Positions 20,043 through 33,040 of a DNA stretch of 64,000 bases are shown here, piece by piece. A program made the translations under genes and the position numbers. The number at the start of each line of letters is the position of its first letter. Positions within the stretch are counted from its first letter, which is position 1. The notes below the pieces were generated by a model that worked only from the letters and a program-made list of their open reading frames with translations, searched no databases and was not told the DNA's origin. Location: assembly GCF_032854445.1 (NCBI RefSeq), contig NC_088301.1, positions 58,662,512 through 58,726,511 of the forward strand, written 5' to 3'. The stretch is from Liolophura sinensis. Taxonomy: Eukaryota > Mollusca > Polyplacophora > Chitonida > Chitonidae.

Positions 20043-23000
20043 ACGTGCGTCATTTAACATAATAGTTCAAGTTTCATATATGGACATTGCAATTCCCATG
20101 GACTTCTATAGTTGCCTAACTATATTTGAAGGCTGGTAATTCACGTGGTGCCAAGTCGATCTTTTATTTGAACTCTGTATTCAATGAAATCCTCGCACAT
20201 AAACAAAACTAATCAGCATGATGGTATTTTCCCCGTAGGCTGCAAGTTTATAATGAGAAGGTACGACTTGAGGTTATTGGCCGTGTCTCAACGCCCCTAG
20301 TTACACGCTGGGAATCACCCGCCGCATTGGGCCAGGCTGTTACATCCCTAAATAAACAACAGACAGAATATACAAAGTACCACGATGCTACCTGCCTGCA
20401 TGTCAGATCAGCACTTTCTCTCGTTGTATTTAGCTCAGTGTAAACGCGCCTCGCTTGGCCCCTCGTATAATCAATACTTCGTTATCGTGAAATATGCAGC
20501 AAAGAGAGTGGTTCTATTGTCGAGTCCAATCAATAGCGACAAGTGTAAAGGCTAGGAAATAAGCTATAGGGTTGTATTCATGAAATACTCTGGAGTGTTC
20601 AACAACAAAATAAAACAAATTTCAACAACACGGCATCGGAAATATATCTCTGAAAGCATGCCCCTTGTATGGATGGGCAGGCACTCCATAAGACTAGGAC
20701 TGCTAGAGAGGAACTTGACGACATAACGAGGCTGTCAAACACTAGATAAATCAACTAATCGGCTTGCCAAGGGCCTTTCTGTACATTTCATAGCAAGTAA
20801 GCTCAAAGAAAGCTTAGCATCGAATTGTGTTTATTACTTTGTTGTGTGAAGCTGTTGATCTAGTAAGCTTGTATCTCTGGCAAACAAACTAACTAAGCAT
20901 AGCCATTTCATCTCGAACAGCCCGCTGACAATGGAGGTAATCTTTACCCTGCGCAAGGCAAAGGGAGCTGCTGTCAAGGATAGTTACGCTCACCCCACGT
21001 TCAGATTTGCAAAAATGTAACCTTGTATAGAACCCATCAAGTTACTCCCACAGGACAAACCTCTGCAAACCACCCACTCAGCATCAGCAAACAAAAGTGG
21101 TGTGGGCAAAAAGCGCAATAAGGTTGCTTTAGATCAGGATACGTGCTCCTTACTTGAACAATTTTTTTTCTTTTTTTTATGTTTGCAGCTTTGACTCAGA
21201 AAATGGGACCACGGTTGCCTTCTTCCCTCACCCTACCAATACCTCTGCCTCCCTTGACCCAACGCCTACTGCATGATAACACCTGCTATGAGGTGACTAC
21301 ATTCACGAAAGACAGGCCGATTATTGATCCCATATCGATCACTATTTAACGGGAGATATTCCTTCAGTTCTGATGCAATTACCAGGCATTTTGGTGTTAG
21401 ATTTGTTCTGGGATAAAATACGCATCCCTTCCTGTATGGGGCGCTAGTCTAAGATATACCTCGTTGCCCATGACCGAGGGACTGTGAGGCTCACAACGTG
21501 ACGGGAGGTGATGATTGATAGTGATTTAACAGCCGTCCCTTTATCTGACTTAAGCCAAACTTGCAGGAGATTCCAATATTAACTAACTGGATTGACTTCC
21601 AGTTGAATTGTTTGTTTTTTTTTTCTCATCCACAGCCAAGCACGACTACACCATCCTTCTTTGTCGATTATTTAAGGGGTTTTTTTAGAGGGGGGAGGCA
21701 AAATTAATTCCCCGTGATTGGCGAATGACAGTTTGAGACCTTACGCCAAGGTATCAGGAGGATGAATTGATCTCGTATACTAAGCACCCTATTCGCAAAC
21801 CCCCAATATCACTCCGTCCACACAAACCTCGGTTCTGTGGTAGGGGTGGCTTGTACTCAACAGGCAGTTATACTTCTACCAGATATCAAAGGTTCTAGGT
21901 GACTTCGAAAGAATCCTTATTGAATCCTAAGTGAATAAATTATGAAATTAGTAGGGCGAATAAAAGGAAGACATACTGTGAAATATTCTGTGACTAGACG
22001 CTTCAAATTAAGCCAAGATACCGTTTAAGATATATAGGCCGCAGGCCTAGGCCAAATGATTTGCATAATGAACCCAAATCGATTACGAGAATTTATCAAA
22101 TCTCCTAATCTCGCAGAAAGGACTTAAAATCTTTACCGAAAATGTCCATTTATAACAGCAGATCAGTGTTGGTAGACGAGAATGCAGCGAAGGTCGAGAG
22201 GTAAATTTGGCATTTTGTGCCACATTAACACACAAAATATTAAGATTTGTACGAACTGTTATGCACAAGTGTCCACAATTTACATTTTCATATCCCATTT
22301 CATTAAAGCGGAAGTATCATTCTGTACACACATCTTACGCGGATAAGTAGGATAATTGTCTTTCATTACGCAATCAACATGTTTATTTAACTTTTGCAGA
22401 ACTCTGACAGTCTTTCATGCAAAATTGAAACCTCTGCTTCAAAACCTTCATTAGTTTCCATTTTGCTGCAGATATTAGATAAACATTTTACTTCATCAAG
22501 GAAGGTACATTTTTCATTGAAATTTTTTTAATTTAATGCTGTACGAATTTCATCACGAAGCAGTACTGCCCTTAGGCTAAATCATGTTGCATGAGTAAAC
22601 GAATTATTTTTCTAAAACCACGTTTTTGTTAAAAATTTTTAAAAATACTTTTTTAAAAAACGATCAGAGAATGCCAATGCCAACGGAAATGTTTATTGTA
22701 TAAAATCATGCCTTTCCATCCGTCTACATGTGCTCCCTCAGCTTTGAGCTAAATAAAGATCATTTTACTGATCGTGGGTCGTGTTTTCAGGTCCAAACAC
22801 ATTCACCAGAGATCTTGTTGCAAAGGCAACGGCGCCACAAATAAGGAGGAAATGTTTACAGATCTAAGAAACTATCCACCCCTCTTCCTTTCTTTCACAT
22901 GTAACACTTAGCAATCAGATGGGATGCAGCACTTTCTCAAGTGAGGTATAGACAACAAGGATTCTCACAATACATACGAAAGGTTAAACAGACCAAGGTA

Positions 23001-26000
23001 AATTGTTACAGACTTCTGTCTTCTGTGAACATCTTCTGACCTTCCCACCTCGTGCTGGCCATCCTTACCCACAGCCATGTAAAAGGGTTGTTTGTCTTTT
23101 AACACTTGGGCTATGGTAAATAGTAGAAAGACTATCCCGGTTCTCTTACCCATCGAGCTCCTGCCAGATGCACTCTTTAGAGGATACGGTTATTCCTCTT
23201 AACGGCACGAACTGTTGGTTATCATCACTGCAGTGTTGTCTCAAGGCGTACGTAGCTTTTGGTAATGACACGCGAGTGGAGCACTGGAAAAAATATAACG
23301 TCTATATTGTGTATGATACCCGATTCTTTGCATGAAAACTAAACACTGTGCCCCTGTGCTTTAGTTCTAGCCAGAGATGGGGCATTATTACCAACCACAA
23401 ATTGTTAGCTTTGTTAAAATCAATTTATAACATTTATTTTGCAAGCATTAGGCGTATATGTGAAGGTGATAACTGTGGACATTGAATCCCATGGTCACGC
23501 CCTTCCTTGATGAAACAGGCCATGTTCATGGCGAGTTAATTATGCCTATTACCATCGAGAGGGTTAGGTAACATCTGGTGGCTGTTCTCCCAGATCATCG
23601 AGGGGCTTGCTTAACCTCTGTCTCCACAAAATGTTCTGTGTAAAGCACGTATTTTTAGAAGTCGGCATGCTGTAGTGGCAGTTTGCTAATTACCAAGGAG
23701 TAGCGAAAGGTTAGGGCGTCTGGATTCCAAACGATGGACAAGGCTACAGGACAAGTAGGGCATGTCCTGGAACAGACTACGTCGTCCCCTGTGGGAAAGT
23801 TCGGTTCATAGACCACGGCCTAAGAATTTGGCTAATATTGCTACAGACACCGCCTTTGTATGATTTATAGCTCAACTGTGAAATGACGTCATTCATTCGC
23901 ACCATGCGATGTGTGATATTATTTCCAGCCTACCTCTCGAGCGATCCAGAAGGACAAATGACCGTTTTGCAATGGTGTCCTCCAGCATACACCTATATAA
24001 TCGGCGTGCTTAAATCAATGTTTTGTTACAATGCTGCGTTATGTGTGTACGCATGAATGCTTGAGAATGAGTAAACATGTGCGACAGTTACACATAAAAC
24101 AAACATCACTTCACTATAGGTGTCTATGGATTATATTTAGTATACTCTCCATTGCATGTAGCCAAGAACAAGTCTCCATGGTAACTCCTATACAAACAGC
24201 ATAGGAGCCATTGTGTCGTCAACAGGTCTTCAACGCTCCTCCTAGAGACAGAGCTAAGCTGGTCCCAGGCACATCATCGGCAATCACAATGCCTACCTGA
24301 TAATAGGCGTCTAGAATTCCACTCAGCTGAAATACCTTTGGCGTCATAGTAGGCTACATAAATAGATTGTCCTTTAGCCGACAGTTGCTTGGAAACCCAG
24401 CACAGCCGTATTTATTTAGAAGGTGTAAATTATTATGATTACAGATGAACCATGTTCGTCAACTCACTCCTTCCCAGAGTTTATTTGGTCTTCTCATTAA
24501 CTAGCCCTAAGATTCCTGGCAGAACAAATCAGTTTAGAGTTTTACAGAGTCCAGGCTAGAAAAATTCATAGAAATCTGGACTATCTGAAACATTACACGT
24601 TTAACAAAATTAGCGCGCGCGTTTGCTTGTTTGGCACCTAAGCAGTTATCTTGCAACTCTCAATTAGTGGTGTGAGGGGCATGCATCTAGCACAAAAAGA
24701 CGGGAAAACATGGTGATGATAAACACCAGTGTGTATATGCCTGAGGGTATCTCCTATATACTGCAGGCTGCGGCTGTTCACATTTACGTTTCCACAAAGC
24801 CATCTGTCACCTGCTCACACTCTGTCAAATGTTTCTTGGGCGGCAGATGCTTTGTACCGGACTATAGACCTGGACGGAATTTCCTATTGCCTCAATTTAC
24901 GCCGAAGCGTAAAAATTCTCAATTCTTGCAAAGAAAAACATAAAACCGAAAAATAAGAGAAAAAATCTTTTCTAACAGAACAGTTTCGAAATTTTGGGAT
25001 TAATCAAATTCTAATACAGCAAAAAAGATAATATTCCTCAACATACTGGTTTCTGGTTCCTTTGGGTTCAGGTTGCATTTCTGAAGGGATGATTCCTTTA
25101 ATAGCCAAACGAATGACAGTTTCTGGCTTTATTGGGATTTCCTAACTTTCAATTTTTTATCTCACTGTTTCTTGCTCCACCGTACTTGTGGCTCAGTTTC
25201 ACATGTGCAGTCTTTTCAAGGAGTCTGAAATGAGGAGTAAACCTACATATAACGGTACAATACAGAGATACATGTACGAAATGCACCAGATAGACGAGTA
25301 CAGGAAATGTCAGGCAACTGTGACCATGAGACATTTGATGAATGGTCTGACATTTGTGGGCGTTGAAATTGCATGTCCCGTTGAACCTTGCACATGCAAT
25401 TTGGGTAGGCTGTAGACAACGGATAAAAATCTTGCGATGATTAGTGATGCAGATGATCAGCAGATCAAACACGAGAGAACCAGGGAGAGCACATTCTGAA
25501 TATTTGGTAAGAAAAGGAACTGTGAATGATAAAACAGGATATAAATAATTCAGCAGCAGCCTAAGTATTGACGTAGGTAGAAGGCCGATGTGGACTGTGT
25601 AATGAGGCGACATATGAACACCAGGCAAATCCATAATGAGATTTCAAGCCTAGGCTCAACGCTGCCACACCGACTCCATGAATATTTCACACCCTACATG
25701 TAATATCTACAGAAGAGAGATCAAATCTCCAACGTCAGAGCCCCGTCAGTTCAGCTGGTATGGCCACTGTGTATTTGCCTGGAAAAGACAGCAAGATCTA
25801 CATTTCCATACTGGTCTCTTACGATTGCAGCATTGCTCTCAATTTTCGATAAGCAATGAGAATAAAAGTGGCAAACATACAATTTTATACACCGCGTAAA
25901 ACGCACTATCCAAATTTAACTACATGTTTATGGTACCAGGGAGTCAATGCTTTTAAAATAAAGATCGAATATGCTCAAACACAAGGCCTAAAAGAGAACT

Positions 26001-27034
26001 GTTTTGTGTATCTGGGTCACAAGGCCTACGGTACTGATGTCACCCACTGCAACCATTTTCAGTTGTTTTGTAAGACCTATCTGACCTTGTTTGCTATTCA
26101 TTATACTATCGGTGTCCTGTCCTTATGCATGGTTTTACTGGAGGCATAAACACCACCTGAGATTAACAGACGAGATTTTTGAAGGATTGCTTTTTGTCAA
26201 TGTTTAACTTGATGCAATTCATCATATTATGTGATAACTAGGTTAGTTTTGCTCTTCCATCAATTTCCCTGCCATGTGTAAAAACAGAAGGCGTATTTAG
26301 GTAACTAATTTATAACCTCAGCCCTCGGTATTGATGTAAACGGAGCTTAGAATGTGATCAGACCTATGACAATCACATCCGAGGTATATGCAGCAGCTTC
26401 ACACTGTCATGTTAATTTCGACGAGCATGCGTGTATAAAATGTTTGCCTCATATTGAGGTAAAACTTGTGCATGAAGCCGGTGACCATTTAACGCCAAAG
26501 GAGAATTTTTGAATATGAGGTGATGTCAGGTATACCGTATTAGTATTCAGATAATATATATTCATCAGCTTTCACATGCCTTCAGCACATCATCTTGTGG
26601 GATGTCTAACAAAAAGCTTAAATGGTGCCACCTTGCATGTTTTGGTATACATTGGGTCTCTTAAAGAATTTACTCTTAATCTTGGACTAGTGCCACAATG
26701 TGTTAACAACATGAACTCTAGGAGTCCTTTAATGTTCGGTCCACTCGCTACGATTTGTCTGTAGAGCCAGTTTAACATTGTCGTAATATGTGATTTGTTA
26801 TTCGATTTTAGAGGAAAGATGCAAATAGTATGGAACAGAGAGGGTTATATTTTCAGCCGAAGAATAAATACTGCAAAATCACAGCGTGTAAAAGCAGTTT
26901 CATATCAGTATAACGACGGTGTTAACACATATAGAAGACAGCTTCATTGTTTCTTATCGCTCTCACGCATGTTGGATCAATCGAATATTTATATAGCGAA
27001 TAAGTCTACCACGAACAACCAAAACAGAGAGATC
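20043..27034. other. Intronic stretch (~7 kb), no gene recognised
   Basis: Largely unique sequence. I checked the longer frames, including 25149-25634 on the minus strand (161 codons), and found no domain, family resemblance or splice structure. A possible RFX-type X-box at 22817-22830 is listed separately. No tandem arrays are seen here, in contrast with the rest of intron 1. Confidence 0.5.
22817..22830. promoter_or_regulatory. Candidate RFX X-box
   Basis: GTTGCAAAGGCAAC is close to the imperfect palindrome bound by RFX factors (GTTGCC-type half site, short spacer, GGCAAC half site). This is a sequence match only; one such site in 44 kb of intron could be chance. Confidence 0.25.
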
Positions 27035-27312
27035 GACCGGTATGCCTTTCCAAGACTTGGTATTTCTTGACCTGTATGCCTTTCCAATACTTGGTGTTTC
27101 TTGACCTGTATGCCTTTCCAAGACTTGGTATTTCTTGACCTGTATGCCTTTCCAATACTTGGTGTTTCTTGACCTGTATGTCTTTCCAAGACTTGGTGTT
27201 TCTTGACCAGTATGCCTTTCCAAGAATGGGTGTTTCTTGACCTGTATGCCATTCCAAGACTTGGTTTCTTGACCTGTATGCCTTTCCAAGACAAGAAAAG
27301 GTGTTTCTTGGT
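27035..27312. repeat. 34 bp minisatellite, about 8 copies
   Basis: Units of about 34 bp: CTTGACCTGTATGCCTTTCC followed by AAGACTTGGTGTTT, with AATACTT and GAATGGG variants. Three overlapping minus-strand open frames across it are repeat artefacts. Confidence 0.95.
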
Positions 27313-28549
27313 CGAGTGAAATTTTAATTTTTCAAAGTAGCATAACAGATTTTAAACTGCTGGCGGGAAATGTGTTTTGCATTATTTGGCAAAATCATAT
27401 GGATTATGGATGTGACACAAATGCTGACATATCTCAATATCAAATGATTTATACAAACACATCATCGCATATGCCTATGCCCAGGGGCCTGGGATTTACG
27501 TGTAAGCTGGCTATGACTTTGTTAATGTCGTATTAACACGCTGGGAGCCTGGTGCAAAATACAAAACGCTGCTGAGTATTACATTTGTAAACTCCAAAGA
27601 GAATTTTATATCCTTGAGCAATAACTGTGAGTAATTTTTCTAAAGCTGTGAATGTTTTGGTCAATATTAATTACATGCTTTGGACTATGGGTGGGAACTT
27701 TTCATTATTAGCAGTCTTTTGGGCTGACATTCTTGGCACTTCTTTCCAAACCAGTGTTGGCATAAGATAAAATCAATGGTAAATGTGGTAATACAGAGCA
27801 GCTTGTTTGATCGCATATAGACGGCGTAGAGCGTCAGAGTTTGGACAGACTGGTAAAAGAGCAGCTGTCTGTCCGGAAAGGTGTTGTCCCTCGCTAAACA
27901 AGACTTACCCACACAGATTACTCCATTGATCCTTTGCCCTTCATGTCACTTCGCAAGCCCTTCGTCAACAAACAGTTTTCTGATGCTTTCTCGAACAGTT
28001 TTTTTTTTCGTTCCTACGTGGTCAACCATCAAAGCAGTTCTCACAGGCCGTCCTCTATAAACCAGCTCCGGCCTCACCCCAGGAGAATTCAACTTACACT
28101 TATCTCTGACCTTTGATTTCACTTCTACACTGTACTTCAATTTGCTTTAAGTAATATTTCTTTCTATCAACAATTTTAACCACACCTTCATGTATGAGGA
28201 ACACCCCATTCATAAACGGATATATGTAGAAAGGATTAAAAATGTAACCCCACTGTGGTAAGAGCTAAAGTTACAGGTAGCCCCATACAGGACAGTCCTT
28301 CTCGTGTAATCTTACGTTTCAAAGGTGTTTCCTGTGAGACTTTGCATTTTATCCAAGTTAATGTTTCGCCTTTTATTTGTTATTTCCGTTCCGGTCACGG
28401 TGCTGGGCTGAGGGAGGTGGTTGTGCGATTATGTAGATACCAGTTTCTAAATTTATACTGTTGGAACAAAAATGGTTCAACTCACTATCGTGCCTCTCTT
28501 TTCTTATATTAACATTTACTGATGCTTTTTCAAGCGTTTAATTACTTAT
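27313..28549. other. Intronic stretch; one possible coding remnant
   Basis: Mostly unique sequence. The only segment with protein-like character is 27946-28146 on the minus strand, listed separately. Confidence 0.45.
27946..28146 (-). pseudogene. Possible gene or retrocopy remnant (unrecognised)
   Basis: A 66-codon minus-strand open segment with balanced, globular-looking composition (for example GVRPELVYRGRPVRTALMVD and RESIRKLFVDEGLAK), unlike the low-complexity frames around it. It loosely recalls the SNase-like half of extended Tudor domains, but that is an impression only. It has no ATG at its 5' edge, is bounded by in-frame stops, and includes an A-rich run near 28003-28011. No flanking exon was found. 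Confidence 0.25.
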
Positions 28550-28724
28550 TTTTTTTTATTTGTGTTTTACGTCGTACCCAAGAATATTTCACTAATACGA
28601 CGGCGGCGAGTATTATGGTGGGAGGAAACCCGGCACAGCCCGGGGGGAAACCCACGACCATCCGCAGGTTGCTGACAGACCTTTCCACTTACGGCCAGAG
28701 AGGAAGCCAGCATGAGCTGGACTT
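28550..28724 (-). mobile_element. Partial SINE (head-truncated)
   Basis: Matches the SINE at 45959-46236 from the tail side (TTTTACGTCGTACCCAAGAA) through ACGACGGCGGC, CCCACGACCATCCGCAGGTT and AGGAAGCCAGCATGAGCTGG. It breaks off inside the B-box region at GGACTTGAA (about 28724), so the tRNA head is lost. It is followed by R1-like sequence. Confidence 0.88.
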
Positions 28725-28736
28725 GAAGCGTTTAAT

Positions 28737-28870
28737 TATACTGTGGCATATAATTATTGACTTGGAACGTCCATTATAGTTGATGACTGGTAATCGAATG
28801 TCTGACTGTCGACGCTAGATGTAATATGAGATTGTTCAGCGGTTTAGGTAGTTGAGTAGTTAATCCATGT
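28737..28870 (-). mobile_element. R1-related fragment
   Basis: AATTATTGACTTGGAACGTC near 28754, followed by sequence resembling 36360-36430, belongs to the same repeat family as R1 copies 1-3 by the shared GTCAATAAT / GACGTTCC box. It directly follows the truncated SINE. Boundaries uncertain. Confidence 0.45.
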
Positions 28871-31800
28871 ATCCCTTGGTGAACTATCGTTACATCTATA
28901 ACTGAGCAGGCCATGGAAGCAGAAGTTTGTAGTTTAATTGTAACAAAACTACATGTAGCTAATTCTCGAGTTAAGTAAACTGTAGTGGATGAAAAGGCTT
29001 TCACTGGGAGTGGGATGGATTGGGGTTCAAATGTAAACAAACATGTAAGGTAAAACTTGATTATGATGCAGTTTAAATATCAAATATGTACAAGTACGGA
29101 TTCTAGGTTGGAGGCAGCCCAGTTGCCTTGAAAATATAACTGGTGCCTACCAAGATTAAGCTTAACCTAATAATAATTCTCCCAGACCTCTCTAGTAGAA
29201 TGATAAAGTTGTGCCTGCTGGTTTTATACTTTAGAACACTGTAATTTACTATCTAAAACAGGTAATTTGGGTAACTGATAAGTAGCATCTTTCCAAACCT
29301 TTGCATTGTTGACTCATCTTTCATAGTTATTACAAAGACGGCATCGCCCAAAACACTCGTTTTAACACATGTAAAAAAACTACATCTATCAATCAATACT
29401 AAAACACAATATCAGCAACAACTGACATATTTGGAAAATATAAACTCCTTGGAAAATACAAGCAACTCGTCTTTTATACATTTCTAAACCTTTCATCTAG
29501 TTTGTCATATATGTCTCAATGAAGAGAAAGTAAAAAGTAAAACTTGATCGTTCAATACAATCAGAGTAGAACCTGCCTGGATAGATCTCTTTCGCAGATG
29601 CAAAACGGGCCGGGAAACACGTAAGTGCATAATCATCATCTCCTGCAATAATAATCAAATTTCCAGGACCAAAAAAAAAAATAAAAAAAATATCCCCCAC
29701 CAAAGCCAACGTAAAACTGAGCTCACACTGCGAGAACGTCTGGCTCAGCATGGAATAACTTCTATAAATATAGACATGTATGCTCAGTTAAACAGCAGGG
29801 CGAGTCTATTTCTAGGTCCGCGGTACTCTAAACCAGGTGGAGCCACTGCATTCCAACTGCTTGTCTTTACTTAAATATACCTACTACTACGGTGGTGTGC
29901 AGTGCAAAAAAGCTCCGACTGGGCCAGCAGCAAAAAAGATGGCTACAGCACCAAAGATCATGTAAAGGGCAGCAGTAAACGTTAATGTTCTTGGGTACTA
30001 AAGATCAAGTAGAGGGCACGAGGGAAAGGGGACCGGTGGCTAACACGGATGGCTCCTGTTACCGCATTCCTGCTGCCAATAGAACTCGTATGTACCTCCA
30101 TCATGGAGGCTAAAAACACTGTGTGGAACTGTGTGGGACTATCCTCTGTAACGTTTTGAAAACCTTACCTTAGAAAAGCAGAGTATTTATGTAAGAAAAT
30201 GATATGAAACAAATTGATATTAATGACTTCCCTATAGGCAAATCCACATAAACTTAGCAACATTATCAGTATTTGTGGTTATTAGAGCAAAGGTAATTGC
30301 CACAAATACTCGGATATTTGAATGTGACATTTCAAAGAGAGGTCATAAAATCGACCAGTGAACACGTTTGAGGAGCCAAAATGGCCTTTTATTTAATTTC
30401 CAGAAAAATTTCCAGATATTTAATATAACATACATAAGTGAAAAGCCACTAACATCGAGTGTTCTTGTGCTCACGTTCAGGCCTTGGCTAGTCAGCTTTT
30501 TAACACCATGGTTTAAGTACAGGGATGTACACATGCATAAACACGTTTTCTCTGCACTCGGCCATCAACCAAACACACACATGTTTGTTCCATCTGCTCC
30601 TGTCAAACCGCTCACCACTTATCTCAAATGATTAAAACTGTCAACCCGTCGAAAGAAGATCAAAGCTTACTTCATTACAGAAAAGTCTCGTCTGTAAAAT
30701 CAGCCATTAGAAACAAATATCTTTGTCCACGGATTGGCTTGCGAAAGCAGTCAGCCCAGAAACCTTGTCAGCCCGTAAACTTTCCAGTTTGTGTAAGCTG
30801 GAGTATTGAGTTGTAAAGATACAAGATTGGTCCTTCAAGCTGCCTGGCTTCCTCGACCTTTTCCACACCTGGATACCGGGGAAATGTTTACACACCAACG
30901 TTAATGCAGATCTTAGCTTTCATAGGAAAGAGGCAGGTGATATCACCTTACATAAACGTAACTGATAATGGGGTCTTTTAATTTTCTACTTACTGAGCCC
31001 TTACTGTATGCTCCAGCCTATCAGACGGCAATTACAAGCTGTACTGCACGTACCCAGTATGCAACTAATTGTTCATTATTTCTTCAGACTACAAGTAACT
31101 TCAACTTTGTTATGCTTCTACACATTATATCATTCACACCAATAAATTACATGCTAAAATTTTGCTGAAGGCATTCACATTTGTAATTATAACAAAATAT
31201 TCCATCAGACTACATAAAAAGCTTTGAATTGAAGGATATCAAACCACCTAAAACACCTCTGAAACTAACCAGAATTGCATTAACTAGTAAACCTAGGTAA
31301 TATTTATAAGAGACTAGCTCAGTACTAACGGAAGAGATTATACAAAGGAAGTATGTATTGATGATACATGTACAAGTTACATGTTTATGTGCTATACTTA
31401 CATACTGTAGTGTATTTTGTTTCTTTGAAACAGCTTTTCTGAAATATATTGCGTAGGTTGCAATGGTTTCACAATTACAGAATAATTTTATTGCACATAT
31501 ATATATCATATTTATACTATTCTGGACCTAAAATTTCATTCATAATCCCAAGAGTTCCAACTCATCATAAAATAGTGGGTTGAGGTTTGTTTGGAAGGTT
31601 CCGATGATATACTTCTGGACAATTGGAAGTACACAGGCAATATTTTACGACCTCTAAAAATGCATTTTGGGCGCAAATTTTAGGGCAGTATTCCTGTACT
31701 GCAGTTTTCATTATTTCAGTTTCAGATGTCAGAAGTTATCCTCATGCATGCATCTAATCCCCCAATAATATATTTATTTACTGACTACCTTCAATTTTAC

Positions 31801-32287
31801 TTTCTATTGAATCACTCATCTTTGTGCTGTATCTGATCAATATATCAGTAACAACGCATGCTCAGATCTGAATTATGACTTTTGGCTGATTTGGACTTCC
31901 ATAATGGTTAAGTGATGCTTCTGGTGGAAAAGGCCATGTTCAGCTGTGCCGGAATGGCTGTGCTCCAGCGTGAAAATTAGGTTGGTGTAGCACAGATAGT
32001 GTGTAGATGACATGCCTCCGCCGGAATCAGGGGCAGATCAGCGACATATATTTGTATACTTCGACTCTAACCAGTACAATGACGCTACGCCAGACTTCTA
32101 CCCCATTGATTGGCTTGTCAGAGAACAGTTTGTGCAAGTGATCCTACAATAATACAATTATGTGGCATGTTAATAGGGGAGGAATCTATTGATTTTCCAT
32201 CAAGCCTAGCCTATATCCAGGTCAGGGGCTTACTCCCATATTTTCCGTCAGCCAGAGCTTGGAACTGCTCCGTGGAGCACAGGTCAC
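28871..32287. other. Intronic stretch, no gene recognised
   Basis: AT-rich unique sequence. The frames present are short and without domains. Confidence 0.5.
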
Positions 32288-33040
32288 TCAACCTACACAC
32301 TTCTGGTACAGTGGTACAGTCTGTACACAGACACCACCATCATACTGCTGTATCTTTTGTCTCCACATACTTCCCCTGACCTACACACTTCTAGTACAGT
32401 GTTACAGTCTGTACACAGACACCACCATCATACTGCTGTATCTTTTGTCTCCACATACTTCCCCTGACCTACACACTTCTAGTACAGTGTTACAGTCTGA
32501 ACACAGAGACCACCATCATACTGCTGTATCTTTTGTCTCCACACACTTCCCCTGACCTACACACTTCTAGTACAGTGGTACAGTCTGTACACAGAGGACC
32601 ACCATCATACTGCTGTATCTTTTGTCTCCACACACTTCCCCTGACCTACACACTTCTAGTACAGTGGTACAGTCTGTACACAGACACCACCATCATACTG
32701 CTGTATCTTTTGTCTCCACACACTTCCCCTGACCTACACACTTCTAGTACAGTGTTACAGTCTGTACACAGGAGACCACCATCATACTGCTGTATCTTTT
32801 GTCTCCACACACTTCCCCTGACCTACACACTTCTGGTACAGTGGTACAGTCTGTACACAGACACCACCATCATACTGCTGTATCTTTTGTCTCCACATAC
32901 TTCCCCTGACCTACACACTTCTAGTACAGTGTTACAAGTCTGTACACAGACACCACCATCATACTGCTGTATCTTTTGTCTCCACATACTTCCCCTGACC
33001 TACACACTTCTGGGGACAGGGTTACAGTCGGTGCACAAAC
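32288..33040. repeat. ~88 bp tandem repeat, about 8.5 copies
   Basis: Units of 87-89 bp contain CCTACACACTTCTAGTACAG, CAGTCTGTACACAGA, ACCACCATCATACTGCTGTA and TCTTTTGTCTCCACACACTT. Copies are nearly identical, so expansion is recent. The + strand is open across the array because the unit is not a multiple of three and has no stops; I see no reason to call it a gene. Confidence 0.95.

Noticed and set aside
19553-20053. 166-codon minus-strand frame
   Set aside because: It lies wholly inside the 26 bp minisatellite and is a repeat artefact.
21187-21270. Open, serine/threonine/proline-rich segment after an acceptor-like TTTGCAG
   Set aside because: Short, ends at a stop, no family resemblance, and no donor or partner exon; a T-rich tract before AG is common in this AT-rich intron.
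21638-21690. Acceptor-like TTTTTTTTCTCATCCACAG followed by a short open stretch
   Set aside because: The open stretch is short, becomes low complexity, and has no recognisable motif or donor site.
25149-25634. 161-codon minus-strand frame starting with ATG
   Set aside because: No domain, no signal peptide or coherent membrane pattern, overlapping open frame on the + strand, and no transcript-like features; plausible by chance in 44 kb of intron.
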